Notes: a model not told the origin generated them from the sequence alone. A stretch of 55,454 bases of DNA from CAZYSK01 sp964649415 (GCA_964649415.1 CAZYSK010000034.1:1-55454), one strand, 5' to 3'; positions 41,847-50,327 are shown, numbered from the stretch's first letter. A program made the numbers and translations.

Positions 41847-42136
41847 GATCTTCTTTTCCTTTTCCTTTGCTTCCCTGGCCAGAGATTTGCAAATCTCGAT
41901 GAAACCTTATGACATCTACAAGTATGCGACGCTTACGCACTCCAAGAACGAATGGATATGTCGATTGATTGTGTTGACCTCCCTTCTGGCTCCGTTTGCG
42001 ACACGCTCGTCGGTCGCGTCTTCGTTGTTCGGGCCGCCTGTGCATGGCGCCTCGGTGTAGGGCAGCACACGTCGAGCGCCCGCATGCCACAGGCACCGGG
42101 CGGCGCTTCGATTTCGGCCCGCACTCTGGGTGGTGA
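41847..42136. other. Gap between icd and the glutamate synthase-like gene
   Basis: About 290 bp. It holds a 16-bp palindrome (41882-41897) and GC-rich imperfect fold-back sequence next to the icd stop. No clear promoter hexamers were recognised. Confidence 0.4.
41882..41897. promoter_or_regulatory. Perfect 16-bp palindrome, candidate operator
   Basis: GAGATTTGCAAATCTC is fully self-complementary and lies 36-51 bp upstream of the glutamate synthase-like ATG. It is AT-rich in a GC-rich context. The position fits a transcription-factor site controlling the gdh operon. Confidence 0.55.
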
Positions 42137-43162
42137 CTACCCGTCCAGCGCGGCGACGATCGCCTCGCCCATCTCCTGGGTCCCGACGGCCGTGGGATCG
42201 TCACGGGTAGGCTTAAGGTCATAGGTCACGCTGCTTCCTTCAGCGATGACCGCTGCCACGGCTGCCTCTACGCGCTCGGCAGCCTCACGTTCGCCCAGGT
42301 GATGCAACATCAACGCGCCGCTGAGGATGGTGGCGACTGGATTGGCCTTGTTCTGCCCGGCATACTTGGGAGCGGAGCCGTGCACAGGCTCGAATACCGC
42401 CAAGTGCTCGCCGATGTTGGCCCCGGGTACTACGCCGAGTCCTCCAACCAATCCTGAGCAGAGGTCGCTGACGATGTCTCCGAACAGGTTGGGCAGCACC
42501 AGCACGTCGTACTCGCGGGGCCGCTGGACGAGTTGCATACACATGTTGTCTACGATGCGGTCCTCGAACTCGATATCCGGGTATTCGTCCGCCACCTGCC
42601 GGGCTGCCCGCAAGAAGAGTCCATCGGTGGCTTTGAGGATGTTGGCCTTGTGCACCGCGGTCACTTTGCGGCGGCCGTTGTCGCGGGCATATTCGAAGGC
42701 AAAGCGCACGATGCGCTCGCTGCCCTTGCGGGTGATGATGCGGATGGATTCGGCCGCCTCGCCCGGAATCACGTCGTGCTCTATGCCGGCGTACAGTCCC
42801 TCGGTGTTCTCGCGCACAATCACCAGATCGACGTCCCGGTAGAGGCTGCGGGTGCCTGCCAGGTGTTTGCTCAGGCGCAGGTTGGCGTACAGGTCCAGCG
42901 CTTTGCGGATGGCGACGTTGACGCTGCGGAACCCGCTGCCGACGGGTGTCGTGATAGGCCCTTTCAGGGCGACTTTGTTGACGCGGATAGAATCGAGCAC
43001 GGCTTCTGGAAGCGGGGTACCGTGTTTGTCCATCACGCCAGCGCCGGCCTGCTGCACGTCCCAGTCGAACTCGACGCCTGTGGCCTCCAGCACCCGGCGC
43101 GCAGCGGCGACGATTTCCGGGCCGATGCCATCCCCGGGGATCAGCGTTATGCGATAGGCCAT
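42137..43162 (-). CDS. icd: Isocitrate dehydrogenase
   Basis: 341 residues from the ATG at 43162, right after the aconitase stop (TAG, one base, ATG). It belongs to the decarboxylating dehydrogenase family that includes isopropylmalate dehydrogenase. The substrate motif FRSVNVAIRK (Ser, Asn, Arg) is the isocitrate form. NTEGLYAGIEH and GDIVSDLCSGLVGGLG are also present. The coenzyme loop HGSAPKYAGQNKANP keeps the Lys-Tyr pair of NADP-type enzymes, so NADP use is likelier than NAD, with an Ala where E. coli has Val. It is shorter than the E. coli type and close to the 330-345 residue form of anaerobes. Confidence 0.9.
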   Translation of the reverse strand: MAYRITLIPGDGIGPEIVAAARRVLEATGVEFDWDVQQAGAGVMDKHGTPLPEAVLDSIRVNKVALKGPITTPVGSGFRSVNVAIRKALDLYANLRLSKHLAGTRSLYRDVDLVIVRENTEGLYAGIEHDVIPGEAAESIRIITRKGSERIVRFAFEYARDNGRRKVTAVHKANILKATDGLFLRAARQVADEYPDIEFEDRIVDNMCMQLVQRPREYDVLVLPNLFGDIVSDLCSGLVGGLGVVPGANIGEHLAVFEPVHGSAPKYAGQNKANPVATILSGALMLHHLGEREAAERVEAAVAAVIAEGSSVTYDLKPTRDDPTAVGTQEMGEAIVAALDG

Positions 43163-43163
43163 C

Positions 43164-45092
43164 CTACTGGCCTCCAGTCTTGATGTGGGCCAGCAGCCCA
43201 CCTGCCAGCAGGATGTCGATCTGACGTGCAGTCAGATCGTACGTGACGTGGAAGGTCTTGGCCTGCGTGAGATTGTGGACGGCCAGCCTGGCCCGTGCCC
43301 GGAGCGCGGCGTGGACGCCCGTGATCTCCCACGCATCCCCCGGCTCAACTGCCGCGTAGTCGCTTTCGTGCTCGAAGACGAGGGGCAGGATGCCGACGTT
43401 GATCAGGTTGGCGTGATGGATGCGAGAGAAGGATTTGGCGACGACGGCCTTGACGCCCAGGTACATCGGTGCCAGTGTGGCATGCTCTCGGCTCGATCCC
43501 TGCCCGTAGTTCGTGCCGCCCACGACGAAGCCCCCTCCCCACGCCTTGGTCCGTCGCACGAAGTCTGGGTCCACGTCGCGGAAGACGTATTCAGAGATGG
43601 CCGGAATGTTGGACCGCAACGGAAGCACCTTGGTCCCGGCGGGCATGATGTGGTCGGTGGTGACGTTGTCGCCTACTCGGAGCAGTACCTGACCGCGCAG
43701 CGCGTCTGGAACAGGGTGAGATTTGGGTACCGGCTTGATGTTGGGGCCGCGCACGACTTCGACAGTCGCGCCGTCGTCTGAGGGAGGCACGATCATGTTG
43801 TCACGGAGCAAGAAGTGGCGTGGGGCCTTGATGTCCAGTGCTTCGCCCAGCCTACGCGGGTCGGTGATGGTGCCGTGCAGCGCTGCGGCTGCGCACGTTG
43901 CCGGGCTGGCTAGATAGGTGTGGTCGTCGGGCGTGCCGCTGCGTCCCTTGAAGTTGCGGTTGAAGGATCGTACCGAGACGGCACCTGTGGCAGGCGCCTG
44001 GCCCATTCCTATGCAAGGCCCGCACGCCGGCTCCAGAACCCGAGCCCCTGCCGCGATCAGATCGGCCAGCGCCCCGTTCTGCGCCAGCATCGCGCTCACC
44101 TGCCTGCTGCCTGGCGCGATGACCAGGCTTACGCGCGGATGCACTGTCTTGCCTGTGAGGATCGCTGCCACGGTCATCAAGTCGGTGTAGGACGAGTTCA
44201 CACAGGAGCCGATGCACACCTGATCCACGGGCGTTCCCTCGATCTCCTGGACCGTGACCACGTTGTCAGGGCTGGAGGGTTGCGCGATGAGCGGTTCGAG
44301 GGCGGTCAAGTCGATCTCCAGGTGCGCGTCGTAGGGGGCGTCTGGATCGGCGGTGAGAGATCTCCAGGCTGCTTCACGCCCCTGGGCCTGCAGGTAGGCT
44401 TTCGTCTGTTCGTCGCTGGGGAACAGCGAGCTGGTTGCCCCCAGTTCTGCCCCCATGTTGCATATGGTGGCCCGCTCGTCCACGGTGAGAGTGGCCACTC
44501 CAGGGCCGTAGTACTCGACGATCTTGCGCACGCCACCCTTGACCGTCAGACGGCGTAGCAGTTCCAGGACGACGTCCTTCGCGGCCACCCAGGGCCCCAG
44601 GTGTCCGGTCAACTTGACGCCTAGCACTTCAGGCATCACCAGGTAGAAAGGGCTCCCCCCCATCGCTGCAGCCACGTCCATTCCGCCGGCGCCGATGGCC
44701 AGCATCCCTAACCCGCCGGCGTTTGGCGTGTGACTGTCGGTCCCCAGCAGTGTCTGTCTGGGTGTGCCAAAGCGCTCCAAATGCACCTGGTGGCAGATGC
44801 CGTTACCAGGCCGGGAGAAGTACGCGCCGTACCTGGCAGCCACCATCTGCAGATACCGATGATCGTCGGCGTTTCGGAAGTCGCTCTGCAGCATGTTGTG
44901 GTCCACGTAGCTGACCGAGCACTCGGTGCGCACTCGGGGCAGCCCCAAGGTCTCGAACTCCAGCCAGGCCATCGTACCCGTGGCATCCTGAGTAAGCGTC
45001 TGGTCAATCGAGATGGCGATTGGTTGCCCCGCCACCATGTCTCCCTCGGATAGGTGCTGTGCTATGATCTTGTGTGCCAGCGTTTGACTCAT
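43164..45092 (-). CDS. acn: Aconitate hydratase
   Basis: 642 residues, the compact (about 640-650) bacterial aconitase form. It isomerises citrate to isocitrate. The [4Fe-4S] ligands are read in GSCVNSSYTDL and EPACGPCIGMG (two Cys). LLGTDSHTPNAGGLG, SFNRNFKGRSG and the swivel-domain motif NYGQGSSREHA are all present. The start overlaps the citrate synthase stop by 4 bp, indicating translational coupling in the TCA operon. Confidence 0.94.
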   Translation of the reverse strand: MSQTLAHKIIAQHLSEGDMVAGQPIAISIDQTLTQDATGTMAWLEFETLGLPRVRTECSVSYVDHNMLQSDFRNADDHRYLQMVAARYGAYFSRPGNGICHQVHLERFGTPRQTLLGTDSHTPNAGGLGMLAIGAGGMDVAAAMGGSPFYLVMPEVLGVKLTGHLGPWVAAKDVVLELLRRLTVKGGVRKIVEYYGPGVATLTVDERATICNMGAELGATSSLFPSDEQTKAYLQAQGREAAWRSLTADPDAPYDAHLEIDLTALEPLIAQPSSPDNVVTVQEIEGTPVDQVCIGSCVNSSYTDLMTVAAILTGKTVHPRVSLVIAPGSRQVSAMLAQNGALADLIAAGARVLEPACGPCIGMGQAPATGAVSVRSFNRNFKGRSGTPDDHTYLASPATCAAAALHGTITDPRRLGEALDIKAPRHFLLRDNMIVPPSDDGATVEVVRGPNIKPVPKSHPVPDALRGQVLLRVGDNVTTDHIMPAGTKVLPLRSNIPAISEYVFRDVDPDFVRRTKAWGGGFVVGGTNYGQGSSREHATLAPMYLGVKAVVAKSFSRIHHANLINVGILPLVFEHESDYAAVEPGDAWEITGVHAALRARARLAVHNLTQAKTFHVTYDLTARQIDILLAGGLLAHIKTGGQ

Positions 45093-46291
45093 TGGCTGTT
45101 CTCCCCGACGAGTTCGGCTACCGGCTGCACTACGTCGCGGCCGACCGGGTCGTGGGTGTTCCGGGAGCGTTCTTCGAGCGGCACGTAGGGTCTATGAGCG
45201 CGGCCCACGTAGTTGGAGAGTGGGCGCAGCAGGCGGTTGTTTTCATATTGCTCCATCACGTGGGCTGTCCAGCCCGCAACGCGGCTGGTGGCGAAGACCG
45301 GGGTGAAGAGATCCGCTGGAATACCCAGTGTGTGGAGCAGAGGGGCGGCGAAGAAATCCACGTTGGGAAACAGCCGTTTCTTCTCCCACACCGTCTCGGA
45401 CACGGCGATGGCCAGATGGTATAGATCACCGTCTCCCGACTGTGTGCACAGCTCGCGCAACATCTTGCGCAGGTAGACGGATCGGGGATCCATCGTGTTC
45501 CTGTACACGCGATGGCCGAAGCCCATGATGCGTTTCTTGGCCGCCAGAGCAGCCGTGATGTACGGCTCGACGTTGTCTACGTCATCAATTTCCAGCAGCA
45601 TCTCCATCGCTTTCTGGTTGGCTGCCCCGTGCAACGGCCCCTTGAGCGTGCCGACCGCCGTCGTGATTGCGGAATACATGTCGGAGAGCGTCGATGCCGT
45701 GACTCGTGCGGCAAAGGTCGAGGCGTTCAATTCGTGGTCGGCCATCATCATCATCGCCACGTTCATCGCCCGTTCCTCCAGGTCCGTGGGCGTTTCTCCC
45801 CGCCACATGTACAGGAAGTTCGCCGCGTGGTCCAGACTGAGGTCTGGATGGACGCGTTCCAGTCCCTCCAGATAGCGATGGTAATAGGCTGCGATAGTCG
45901 GTATCTTGGCGGTCAGGCGGATCGCCTTGTTGATGTTGCCTTCAGGGGTATGATCATTGATGTGGGGGTCACAGCAGGATAGCGCTGAGACCATCGTGCG
46001 GAGCGCTTCCATGGGCCGCGGACAGCCGGGCAGTGAGGCGAGCGTGTTCCATATCGCCTCATCCAGTTCGCGCTCCGCTGCCAGCTTGGCTTTGAACGCG
46101 TCCAGCTCGGCCGAGGTGGGGAGTTCCCCAAACCAGAGCAGGTACACCGTCTCCTCGTAGGACGAGTGCCTGGCCAAGTCGCCGACGTCAATGCCTCGAT
46201 AACGGATGATTCCCCGCTGGCCATCTATGGAACAGATACTGCTACTGGTTACGACGACGTTCTCCAGGCCCTCTCTCGTCGTTGTATTCAT
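45089..46291 (-). CDS. gltA: Citrate synthase
   Basis: 400 residues; the ATG follows a purine-rich GGAGAGGAGA run. Catalytic residues are read in GPLHGAANQ, MGFGHRVYR and PNVDFFAA (His, His, Asp). It condenses oxaloacetate and acetyl-CoA. First gene of the block with acn and icd, reached from a promoter at 46758-46786 through a long structured leader. The size fits the Gram-positive/archaeal dimeric type rather than the NADH-regulated long form. Confidence 0.95.
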   Translation of the reverse strand: MNTTTREGLENVVVTSSSICSIDGQRGIIRYRGIDVGDLARHSSYEETVYLLWFGELPTSAELDAFKAKLAAERELDEAIWNTLASLPGCPRPMEALRTMVSALSCCDPHINDHTPEGNINKAIRLTAKIPTIAAYYHRYLEGLERVHPDLSLDHAANFLYMWRGETPTDLEERAMNVAMMMMADHELNASTFAARVTASTLSDMYSAITTAVGTLKGPLHGAANQKAMEMLLEIDDVDNVEPYITAALAAKKRIMGFGHRVYRNTMDPRSVYLRKMLRELCTQSGDGDLYHLAIAVSETVWEKKRLFPNVDFFAAPLLHTLGIPADLFTPVFATSRVAGWTAHVMEQYENNRLLRPLSNYVGRAHRPYVPLEERSRNTHDPVGRDVVQPVAELVGENSQ

Positions 46292-46391
46292 TTCTCCTCT
46301 CCTCTCCCTTTCTATTTGGGGGCGTTCCTGGGTCTTATTATGTCACTTGTGTGCTCCTTGCAGGCAGAGCAGAATCTGCGCGAATGTCTCC

Positions 46392-46431
46392 TGAAACGAA
46401 AACCAGCCTGCCGGGGGTTCCGGTAGGCTGG
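46392..46431 (-). terminator. Intrinsic terminator of leader unit 2
   Basis: Minus strand: CCAGCCTACCGG / CCGGCAGGCTGG (46431-46420 and 46414-46403, one mismatch) followed by TTTTCGTTTC. It lies about 110 nt before the gltA ATG. Confidence 0.75.
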
Positions 46432-46569
46432 TAGGTTAAACCAAACGGTTGATGGTGCTCGTCCAGCGCTATCCGGACCCCCTGGCAGGCCAGGGGGTGA
46501 TAGGTCGCTCCTTAATGGCGAGCATGACGCGGCCGCTGTATCTCAAAGCTGATCCTTCCGACGATCTTT

Positions 46570-46620
46570 CCAAGACGAAAACCAAAACGAAAACCAGCCT
46601 CTGGGGGGACCGGAGGCTGG
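46570..46620 (-). terminator. Intrinsic terminator of leader unit 1
   Basis: Minus strand: CCAGCCTCCGG with AGAGGCTGG (46620-46594) forms a GC stem, followed by TTTTCGTTTTGGTTTTCG. A strong rho-independent shape lying inside an operon leader. Confidence 0.8.
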
Positions 46621-46757
46621 GAATCCTTGCGGGCAACTCGTGCTAGCTACGCGGCACTAACCGGAACCCTCGACGGGAGATAGCTCCGTGTGTCGGCTGA
46701 TAGGGGTGAGCAATGCCCAATTATCCATCCTGCGGTACTCAAGACCAGATGGGCTGC

Positions 46758-46786
46758 ATTCTAATGCAGAACGATGTCCTTGTCAA
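46758..46786 (-). promoter_or_regulatory. Consensus promoter of the gltA-acn-icd operon
   Basis: Minus strand: TTGACA (46786-46781), 17-bp spacer, TAGAAT (46763-46758). It drives the structured leader. Divergent from the alcohol dehydrogenase promoter about 80 bp away. Confidence 0.8.
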
Positions 46787-46867
46787 GTCCGGTCGCTCTT
46801 GCGGCATAGCACGTGATCGGGGAGGATGCCCAGGCTTTCATTGCACTGGGCAGTCTGCGGCGGCGCA

Positions 46868-46896
46868 TTGACACGCTGGAAGTAAGCTAGTATTAT
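46868..46896 (+). promoter_or_regulatory. Promoter of the alcohol dehydrogenase operon
   Basis: TTGACA (46868-46873), 17-bp spacer, TATTAT (46891-46896). Just downstream, CAGAC...GTCTG arms (46901-46920) could be an operator. The GTG start is about 86 bp from the -10. Confidence 0.75.
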
Positions 46897-46981
46897 TGCA
46901 CAGACTGGGCGAAGCGTCTGCCCAAATGACTTGCAGGGCGGTCAACAACCACGACCGTGGACTACGCGGGAGGTCTTTGAC

Positions 46982-48016
46982 GTGAAAGCGTTGGTTCTTG
47001 AAGCGTACAATCACCTGGAGTACAAGGAGGTGCCAGAACCGCAGATCGGGCCGGAAGACGTGCTCGTCCGGGTCCAGGCCTGCGGCATCTGTGGCAGCGA
47101 CGTGCATGGCCTGGACGGCAGCACCGGACGACGCATCCCGCCGTTGATCATGGGGCACGAGGCCTCGGGTGTCATCGCGGATGTGGGGGGCAACGTGACT
47201 GGATGGGGAAAGGGTGACCGTGTGACGTTCGACTCCACCATCTACTGCGGTGAGTGCTATTTCTGCCGTCGAGGCCGGATCAACCTGTGCGACAACCGCC
47301 GCGTGTTGGGCGTATCGTGTGGCGACTACCGCCAGCACGGGGCGTTCGCGGAGTACGTCGCGGTGCCGCAGCACATACTCTATCGCCTGCCGGATGGGCT
47401 TTCCTTTGAGCATGCCGCGATGGTCGAGGCAGTGTCCATCGCGTTCCACGCAGTTGAGCGGACGCCGATCTCACTGAACGACACGGCGGTCGTGGTAGGC
47501 ACAGGCATGATCGGGCTTCTGGTGGTCCAGACACTGAGATTGGCGGGCTGCGGTCACATCGTCGCGGTGGATCTCGATCCGGACCGGCTGGACCTGGCCT
47601 GCCGGCTGGGCGCTGACGAGGGCCTGAGACCAGATCGCGACGACGTGCTTGCGCACCTGCACGAGCGCACCGGTGGTCGGGGCGCAGACGTCGCCTTCGA
47701 GGTCGTGGGCATCACGCCAACGCTCAATCTGGCGGTTGAGTGTCTCAGAAAGGGCGGCGTGCTCACGCTGGTCGGCAACGTGTCACCTACGACGGAGTTG
47801 CTGTTGCAGTCCGTCGTGACGCGCGAGCTGTCGCTGAACGGAACGTGCTCCTCTTGCGGCGAGTACCCGGCCTGCCTGGACATGATTGCCCGGGGTGCGG
47901 TCAATGTGGATGCCTTGATCAGCGCGGTCGCGCCGCTGGCGGAAGGCGGCTCGTGGTTTCGCCGCTTGTACGACAAGGAACCCGGCCTCATGAAAGTCGT
48001 CTTGACGCCGGGATAG
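46982..48016 (+). CDS. Zinc-dependent medium-chain alcohol/polyol dehydrogenase
   Basis: 344 residues from a GTG at 46982 with GGGAGG upstream; the frame upstream to 46931 is not supported. Catalytic zinc ligands lie in CGICGSDVHG and GHEASG. The structural zinc motif is CGECYFCRRGRINLC and the NAD fold GTGMIGLLVVQTLRLAG. It is of the threonine/sorbitol/galactitol-phosphate dehydrogenase kind. With the following MocA-type oxidoreductase and aldo/keto reductase it forms a sugar or polyol oxidation operon. Confidence 0.88.
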   Translation: MKALVLEAYNHLEYKEVPEPQIGPEDVLVRVQACGICGSDVHGLDGSTGRRIPPLIMGHEASGVIADVGGNVTGWGKGDRVTFDSTIYCGECYFCRRGRINLCDNRRVLGVSCGDYRQHGAFAEYVAVPQHILYRLPDGLSFEHAAMVEAVSIAFHAVERTPISLNDTAVVVGTGMIGLLVVQTLRLAGCGHIVAVDLDPDRLDLACRLGADEGLRPDRDDVLAHLHERTGGRGADVAFEVVGITPTLNLAVECLRKGGVLTLVGNVSPTTELLLQSVVTRELSLNGTCSSCGEYPACLDMIARGAVNVDALISAVAPLAEGGSWFRRLYDKEPGLMKVVLTPG

Positions 48017-48051
48017 AGTGCCATGCCGGTCCGAGCACGGGAGGCAATCCG

Positions 48052-48105
48052 ATGGACAAGCTGAGAACGGGTGTAGTCGCGTCAAACGTCAAACGTCAGG
48101 GGTGA
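48052..48105 (+). CDS. 17-residue leader peptide or relic of a duplicated gene start
   Basis: ATG at 48052 with GGGAGG upstream encodes MDKLRTGVV then diverges and stops at 48105, 4 bp before the next ATG. Its first 9 codons closely match the start of the next gene (MDTLRTGLI). It is either a leftover of a paralogue, reduced by deletion, or a small translated leader that couples to the next gene. Confidence 0.4.
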   Translation: MDKLRTGVVASNVKRQG

Positions 48106-48109
48106 TTCG

Positions 48110-49252
48110 ATGGACACGCTGAGAACCGGCCTGATCGGCTATGGCAAGGTCGCCCATACCCACGCCCTCGCGTTGAGCGCGCTGCCGGAGTCGCATCTCG
48201 TAGCTGTATGTGGCAGGAACCTCGCCCGCGCACGAGCCTTTGCCGATCAGTATCACATCCAAGCCTACGGCGATGTGCAGGACATGATCGCCGGTGCGGG
48301 TGTTGAGGCGGTCGTGGTGTGCACGCCTCACCCGGCCCACGCCGCCCTGGCAGTCCAGGCCGCACGGGCGGGTGCCCACGTTCTGGTCGAGAAACCGCTG
48401 GCCGCCTGTCTCACAGATTGCGATGTGATCATTGCCGCCGCCGGGGAGGCGGGTGTGAAACTGGGCGTAGTCAGCCAGCGGCGGCTGTACGAGCCAGTGC
48501 AGCGGGTCAAGAGAGCTATCGAAGCCGGCAAGATCGGCGCGCCGGTACTGGGGACGGTGATGATGCTCGGCTGGCGCGACCGGGCCTACTATGCGTCCGA
48601 TCCCTGGCGCGGGAAATGGGTGGAGGAGGGCGGGGGCGTGCTGGTCAACCAGTCGCCTCACCAGCTCGACCTGCTGCAATGGTTCATGGGGCCGATTGAT
48701 GAGCTGTTCGGCTACTGGGACAACCTTAACCACCCATACGTCGAGGTGGAGGACACGGCGGTGGCTGTGCTGCGCTTCAAGAACGGCGCGCTGGGGACCG
48801 TGGTGGTCAGCAATTCGCAGAAGCCGGGTATCTATGGAAAGGTGCACGTGCACGGCAAGAACGGCGCCTCCGTCGGTGTGCAGACGGACGGCGGGGCTAT
48901 GTTCATCGCTGGTGTGACTGAGGTGCTGGAGCCACCGATCAACGACCTGTGGACGGTGCCCGGTGAAGAGGAGGGGCTTGCCCGGTGGCAGGCGGAGGAT
49001 CGGAAGACGTTTGAGGCGGTGGACGCGAGCAAGCACTACCATCGCCTACAGGATCAAGATTTCCTCCAGGCCGTCTTGGAGGATCGCGATCCTATGGCGA
49101 CAGGGATCGAAGGGCGCAAGACCGTCGAGGTCTTCACGGCCATCTATCGCTCGCAGCGAGACGGCAGGCCGGTGCGGTTTCCGCTCGACGCGGAGAGCGG
49201 CTCGGAGCATTTCGACGGTCGGACAAGCCCTCGGGAAGGAGATGCAGAGTGA
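48110..49252 (+). CDS. Gfo/Idh/MocA family oxidoreductase
   Basis: 380 residues. N-terminal NAD(P)-binding fold (TGLIGYGKVAHTHALALSALP), followed by the family motif LVEKPLA and a C-terminal alpha/beta substrate domain (NQSPHQLDLLQWFMG). Members oxidise or epimerise sugars and inositols such as myo-inositol or glucose-type substrates. The stop overlaps the GTG of the aldo/keto reductase, and the upstream gene is a polyol dehydrogenase, so a sugar catabolic pathway is likely. Substrate not assigned. Confidence 0.88.
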   Translation: MDTLRTGLIGYGKVAHTHALALSALPESHLVAVCGRNLARARAFADQYHIQAYGDVQDMIAGAGVEAVVVCTPHPAHAALAVQAARAGAHVLVEKPLAACLTDCDVIIAAAGEAGVKLGVVSQRRLYEPVQRVKRAIEAGKIGAPVLGTVMMLGWRDRAYYASDPWRGKWVEEGGGVLVNQSPHQLDLLQWFMGPIDELFGYWDNLNHPYVEVEDTAVAVLRFKNGALGTVVVSNSQKPGIYGKVHVHGKNGASVGVQTDGGAMFIAGVTEVLEPPINDLWTVPGEEEGLARWQAEDRKTFEAVDASKHYHRLQDQDFLQAVLEDRDPMATGIEGRKTVEVFTAIYRSQRDGRPVRFPLDAESGSEHFDGRTSPREGDAE

Positions 49253-50238
49253 AGTACAGGGAGCTTGGCTCGACGGGGATATCGGTGTCCGTCGTGGCCA
49301 TGGGATGCTGGGCGATTGCAGGAGATTGGGTGTGGGGCGAGCAGGATGAGCAAGCGTCCATCGCCACCATCAGGACTGCTCTGGACGTGGGAGTGAACTT
49401 CTTCGACACGGCGGAGTTCTACGGGGATGGGTACTCGGAGACCGTGTTGGGTAAGGGGCTAGCTGGCCGGCGGCACGAGGCGGTGATCGCCAGCAAGGTC
49501 GGTCCGCAGCACCTGTCGAGCGACGAAGTGATGCGAGCTTGTGAGCGCAGCCTGCAACGCCTGGGCACGGATTACATTGACCTGTACCAGATCCACTGGC
49601 CCAATCACGACATCCCGATTGCAGAGACGGTTGGCGCTCTTGAGACGCTGCGCGGCCAGGGCAAGATACGTGCCTTCGGCGTATGCAATTTCGGCGTGAG
49701 AGACCTTTCCGAATTCCTGGCTCTCAGTCCCTGTGCGGCAGACCAGTTGCCGTACAGCCTGCTCTGGCGCGGGATCGAGGAGCCGCTTCAGCCTATGTGT
49801 GTGGAGCGCGGCGTCGGGATTCTGTGCTACAGCCCGTTGGCCCAGGGGCTTCTGACGGGCAAGTTCGCCTCTGCCGATGACGTGCCGGATGGACGGGCGC
49901 GGACAAGGCACTTCTCCAAGAAACGGCCGCTGACCCGCCACGGCGAGGACGGCTGTGAGGCGGAGACGTTCGCCAGCATTGAGCGCATCCGTCGCATCTG
50001 CGCTCGGATCGAAGCGCCTATGGCCGAGGTCGCGTTGGCCTGGGCTATTCACCAAGCGGGGGTGACCGCCGTCCTGGCTGGGGCGCGAACGTCCTCCCAG
50101 ATCACGCAGAACGCGCGAGCGGCTGATCTGGAGTTAGCGCCTGAGATTGTGGTTGAGCTGGCGCAGGCCACGGATGAGGTCAAGCGCATCATGGGCACCA
50201 ATCTGGATCAGTACGAGTCGGAGTCACGGATGCGATAG
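49249..50238 (+). CDS. Aldo/keto reductase
   Basis: 329 residues from a GTG that overlaps the preceding stop (GTGA), with AAGGAGAT upstream. The catalytic tetrad is read as Asp and Tyr in FFDTAEFYGDGYSE, Lys in ASKVG, and His in YQIHWPNH. It is of the YhdN/IolS-like group. NADPH-dependent carbonyl reduction or sugar-alcohol oxidation. Third gene of the ADH operon. Confidence 0.9.
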   Translation: MKYRELGSTGISVSVVAMGCWAIAGDWVWGEQDEQASIATIRTALDVGVNFFDTAEFYGDGYSETVLGKGLAGRRHEAVIASKVGPQHLSSDEVMRACERSLQRLGTDYIDLYQIHWPNHDIPIAETVGALETLRGQGKIRAFGVCNFGVRDLSEFLALSPCAADQLPYSLLWRGIEEPLQPMCVERGVGILCYSPLAQGLLTGKFASADDVPDGRARTRHFSKKRPLTRHGEDGCEAETFASIERIRRICARIEAPMAEVALAWAIHQAGVTAVLAGARTSSQITQNARAADLELAPEIVVELAQATDEVKRIMGTNLDQYESESRMR

Positions 50239-50274
50239 CGACGCGCCGCTGGATCCATACGACGAGAGAAGCCC

Positions 50275-50303
50275 TTGACAAGTTCTCAAGATCATGGTAG
50301 AAT
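50275..50303 (+). promoter_or_regulatory. Promoter of the ArsR-type regulator
   Basis: TTGACA (50275-50280), 17-bp spacer, TAGAAT (50298-50303), near consensus. The operator 50312-50327 follows directly. Confidence 0.8.
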
Positions 50304-50311
50304 TTCAGTAC

Positions 50312-50327
50312 ATTAGCATATACTAAT
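50312..50327. promoter_or_regulatory. ArsR-type operator 1
   Basis: ATTAG-N6-CTAAT (50312-50327), the inverted AT-rich form used by ArsR/SmtB proteins, covering the expected transcription start of the regulator gene. A near match occurs at 50776. Confidence 0.7.

Larger units (their letters stand above)
46292..46757 (-). ncRNA. Long structured leader of the TCA operon with two related units
   Basis: About 460 nt of untranslated leader between the promoter and the gltA ATG. Unit 1 (about 46590-46720) and unit 2 (about 46400-46530) share a core of GGAGC...CTATC, a CCC/GGG stem, and a segment GGG-TCCGG-(A/T)TAG-(C/T)GC then ACGAG. In both, CTATC can pair with G(A/T)TAG around the stem. In unit 2 the stem is 9 bp (46477-46485 / 46490-46498) with a 4-nt loop, and an outer helix joins 46456-46461 to 46519-46524. 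Each unit ends in a terminator. It resembles a tandem riboswitch or attenuator; ligand unknown. Confidence 0.65.

Noticed and set aside
46292..46757. T-box or other named riboswitch
   Set aside because: I looked for the T-box AGGGTGGNACCGCG sequence, TPP, SAM, FMN, cobalamin, glycine and guanidine signatures and saw none complete. The GGGTTCCGG segment only faintly recalls guanidine-I RNA.
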